Part shown: in pieces, positions 63,211-64,000 of the stretch
Position numbering within the stretch: position 1 is the first letter of the stretch
How the letters are laid out: every line of letters begins with the position of its first letter
Source of the DNA: Bacillus mycoides
GTDB lineage: Bacteria; Bacillota; Bacilli; Bacillales; Bacillaceae_G
DNA length: 64,000 bases
Direction of reading: 5' to 3'
Assembly (NCBI RefSeq): GCF_001757995.1
Contig: NZ_LXLV01000062.1
Span: 1 to 64,000 of the forward strand
Translations under genes and position numbers: made by a program
Notes under the pieces: model-generated
What the model was told of the DNA's origin: nothing
The model's database searches: none
Seen by the model: only the letters and a program-made list of their open reading frames with translations

Positions 63211-64000
63211 CTATTTTGATGTATCTATATCACAACAAAACTTTGAAAAAACTTCCCACACAAGTTCATTTCTACTACGCACCCCCACTTTTTCAAAAAT
63301 AGATTTTAAATGATCCTGTACCGTATATATAGAAATACAAAGTTCTTCAGCTAATTCCTTTGTTGACATACCTTTAAAGATTTTACGTATTACTTGCTTC
63401 TCACGTGTTGTAAGACTATACACCTCCGTAATAAGAGGAAAAATTTCTTCCGGTCTTGCTCTTTCGAAAAGTACAACATAACGATCATGAAAACCAATGC
63501 TACTTTCTAACCTGCTCGCACGAACGATTAAAAAGTGTCCATACGCTAAAGGAATACAAACTCTTTCTTCTTTACTCGTAAATTCTGCATTGTACCCGTT
63601 CGCCTTAACCTTTGAACAAACTGCACGTATTGGTCTTGGAATCTCTTTTGTATTTAACTGTTCATACATTCTAAGGTTTGATAGCCAATCACTGCCATCT
63701 TGATTCCAATGTAACAATTCAAATTCCTCATTAAATATAATTATACCTGTACCTACCACTTTTTCTTCTAAAGAAGGCTTTATAACAGAATCTCTTAAAA
63801 CATCACCAACAATAGGGGCTATTATTGATAAGTACTTACAATCATCGTTATGAAATACGGAACTCATATTATCGCGAAATAAGCTAACATGTCCAAAACA
63901 TTTTCCTTTACTCATGCAAACGGCCCTTAATTCATCACCAAAATTTGCTGGTTTTAAAACATTTCTATATCTAGAACTTTTCATTAATTCACCATTTGTA
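63211..64000 (-). CDS. LuxR-family regulator, N-terminus beyond window
   Basis: About 262 residues visible. The C-terminal 65 residues are a LuxR/FixJ helix-turn-helix (VYSLTTREKQVIRKIFKGMSTKELAEELCISIYTVQDHLKSIFEKVGVRSRNELV). The part before it resembles a GAF/PAS-like sensor domain (GTGIIIFNEEFELLHWNQDGSDWL). The frame stays open from the ATG at 63984 to the edge, and the visible start (TNGELMKSSRYRNVLKP) reads like the inside of a domain, so the true start lies beyond 64000. Ligand unknown. Confidence 0.85.
   Translation of the reverse strand, partial: TNGELMKSSRYRNVLKPANFGDELRAVCMSKGKCFGHVSLFRDNMSSVFHNDDCKYLSIIAPIVGDVLRDSVIKPSLEEKVVGTGIIIFNEEFELLHWNQDGSDWLSNLRMYEQLNTKEIPRPIRAVCSKVKANGYNAEFTSKEERVCIPLAYGHFLIVRASRLESSIGFHDRYVVLFERARPEEIFPLITEVYSLTTREKQVIRKIFKGMSTKELAEELCISIYTVQDHLKSIFEKVGVRSRNELVWEVFSKFCCDIDTSK

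Overview
The window is chromosomal DNA of low GC content from a Bacillus cereus group organism (B. cereus / thuringiensis type). The evidence is the gene content and order: lexA-yneB-ynzC, glnR-glnA, ynbB-hflX, spoVK, a BclA-type exosporium collagen gene, hfq-miaA, fruRKA and csoR-copZ-copA. Strong GGAGG-type ribosome binding sites and frequent GTG/TTG starts fit this. Almost everything reads on the minus strand. No tRNA, rRNA or CRISPR array was seen.

Region by region: 1-108 is the end of an IS3-type insertion sequence that runs off the left edge. 250-1953 is the SOS block (ynzC, yneB, LexA box, lexA). 2057-3812 is a PadR / HAAS (DUF1700) / DUF4097 operon with a repeated GTAC operator. 3852-10855 is a seven-gene lasso peptide cluster of the paeninodin type: cyclase, a 41-residue precursor too short for routine gene calling, an HPr-kinase-like lasso kinase, RRE protein (B1), leader peptidase (B2), nucleotidyltransferase and ABC exporter. 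11148-36970 is a large polysaccharide locus. It starts at one promoter carrying a SinR-like operator and runs through Wzz, a tyrosine kinase, a structured leader in the place of the EAR antitermination RNA, a PglF/EpsC dehydratase, many glycosyltransferases, Wzy, pyruvyl transferase, a GH105-like hydrolase, Wzx and a beta-helix protein. After a terminator comes a PglC / ATP-grasp / HAD / PglE-type aminotransferase module. The rest, 37057-64000, is housekeeping: glutamine synthetase and its repressor, ynbB-hflX, a TRIC channel, spoVK, a degenerate tyrosine recombinase, the collagen-like spore protein, hfq, miaA, a 3D-domain cell wall protein, the fructose operon, an alcohol dehydrogenase, small membrane proteins, FNT transporter, HU, copper efflux, and a LuxR-type regulator cut by the right edge.

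The two most interesting parts are adjacent. The lasso cluster encodes a predicted nine-residue ring (Ala1 to Asp9) and a tail ending in Ser, the residue that lasso kinases phosphorylate. In the polysaccharide locus four genes are broken between 19.5 and 28.3 kb: one by an 8-bp repeat expanded to eight copies that brings in stop codons, one by an in-frame TGA, and two by single-base changes in A8 and T7 runs. In each case the intact reading can be rebuilt and matches intact relatives nearby. The polymer is therefore either decaying or phase-variable in this strain.
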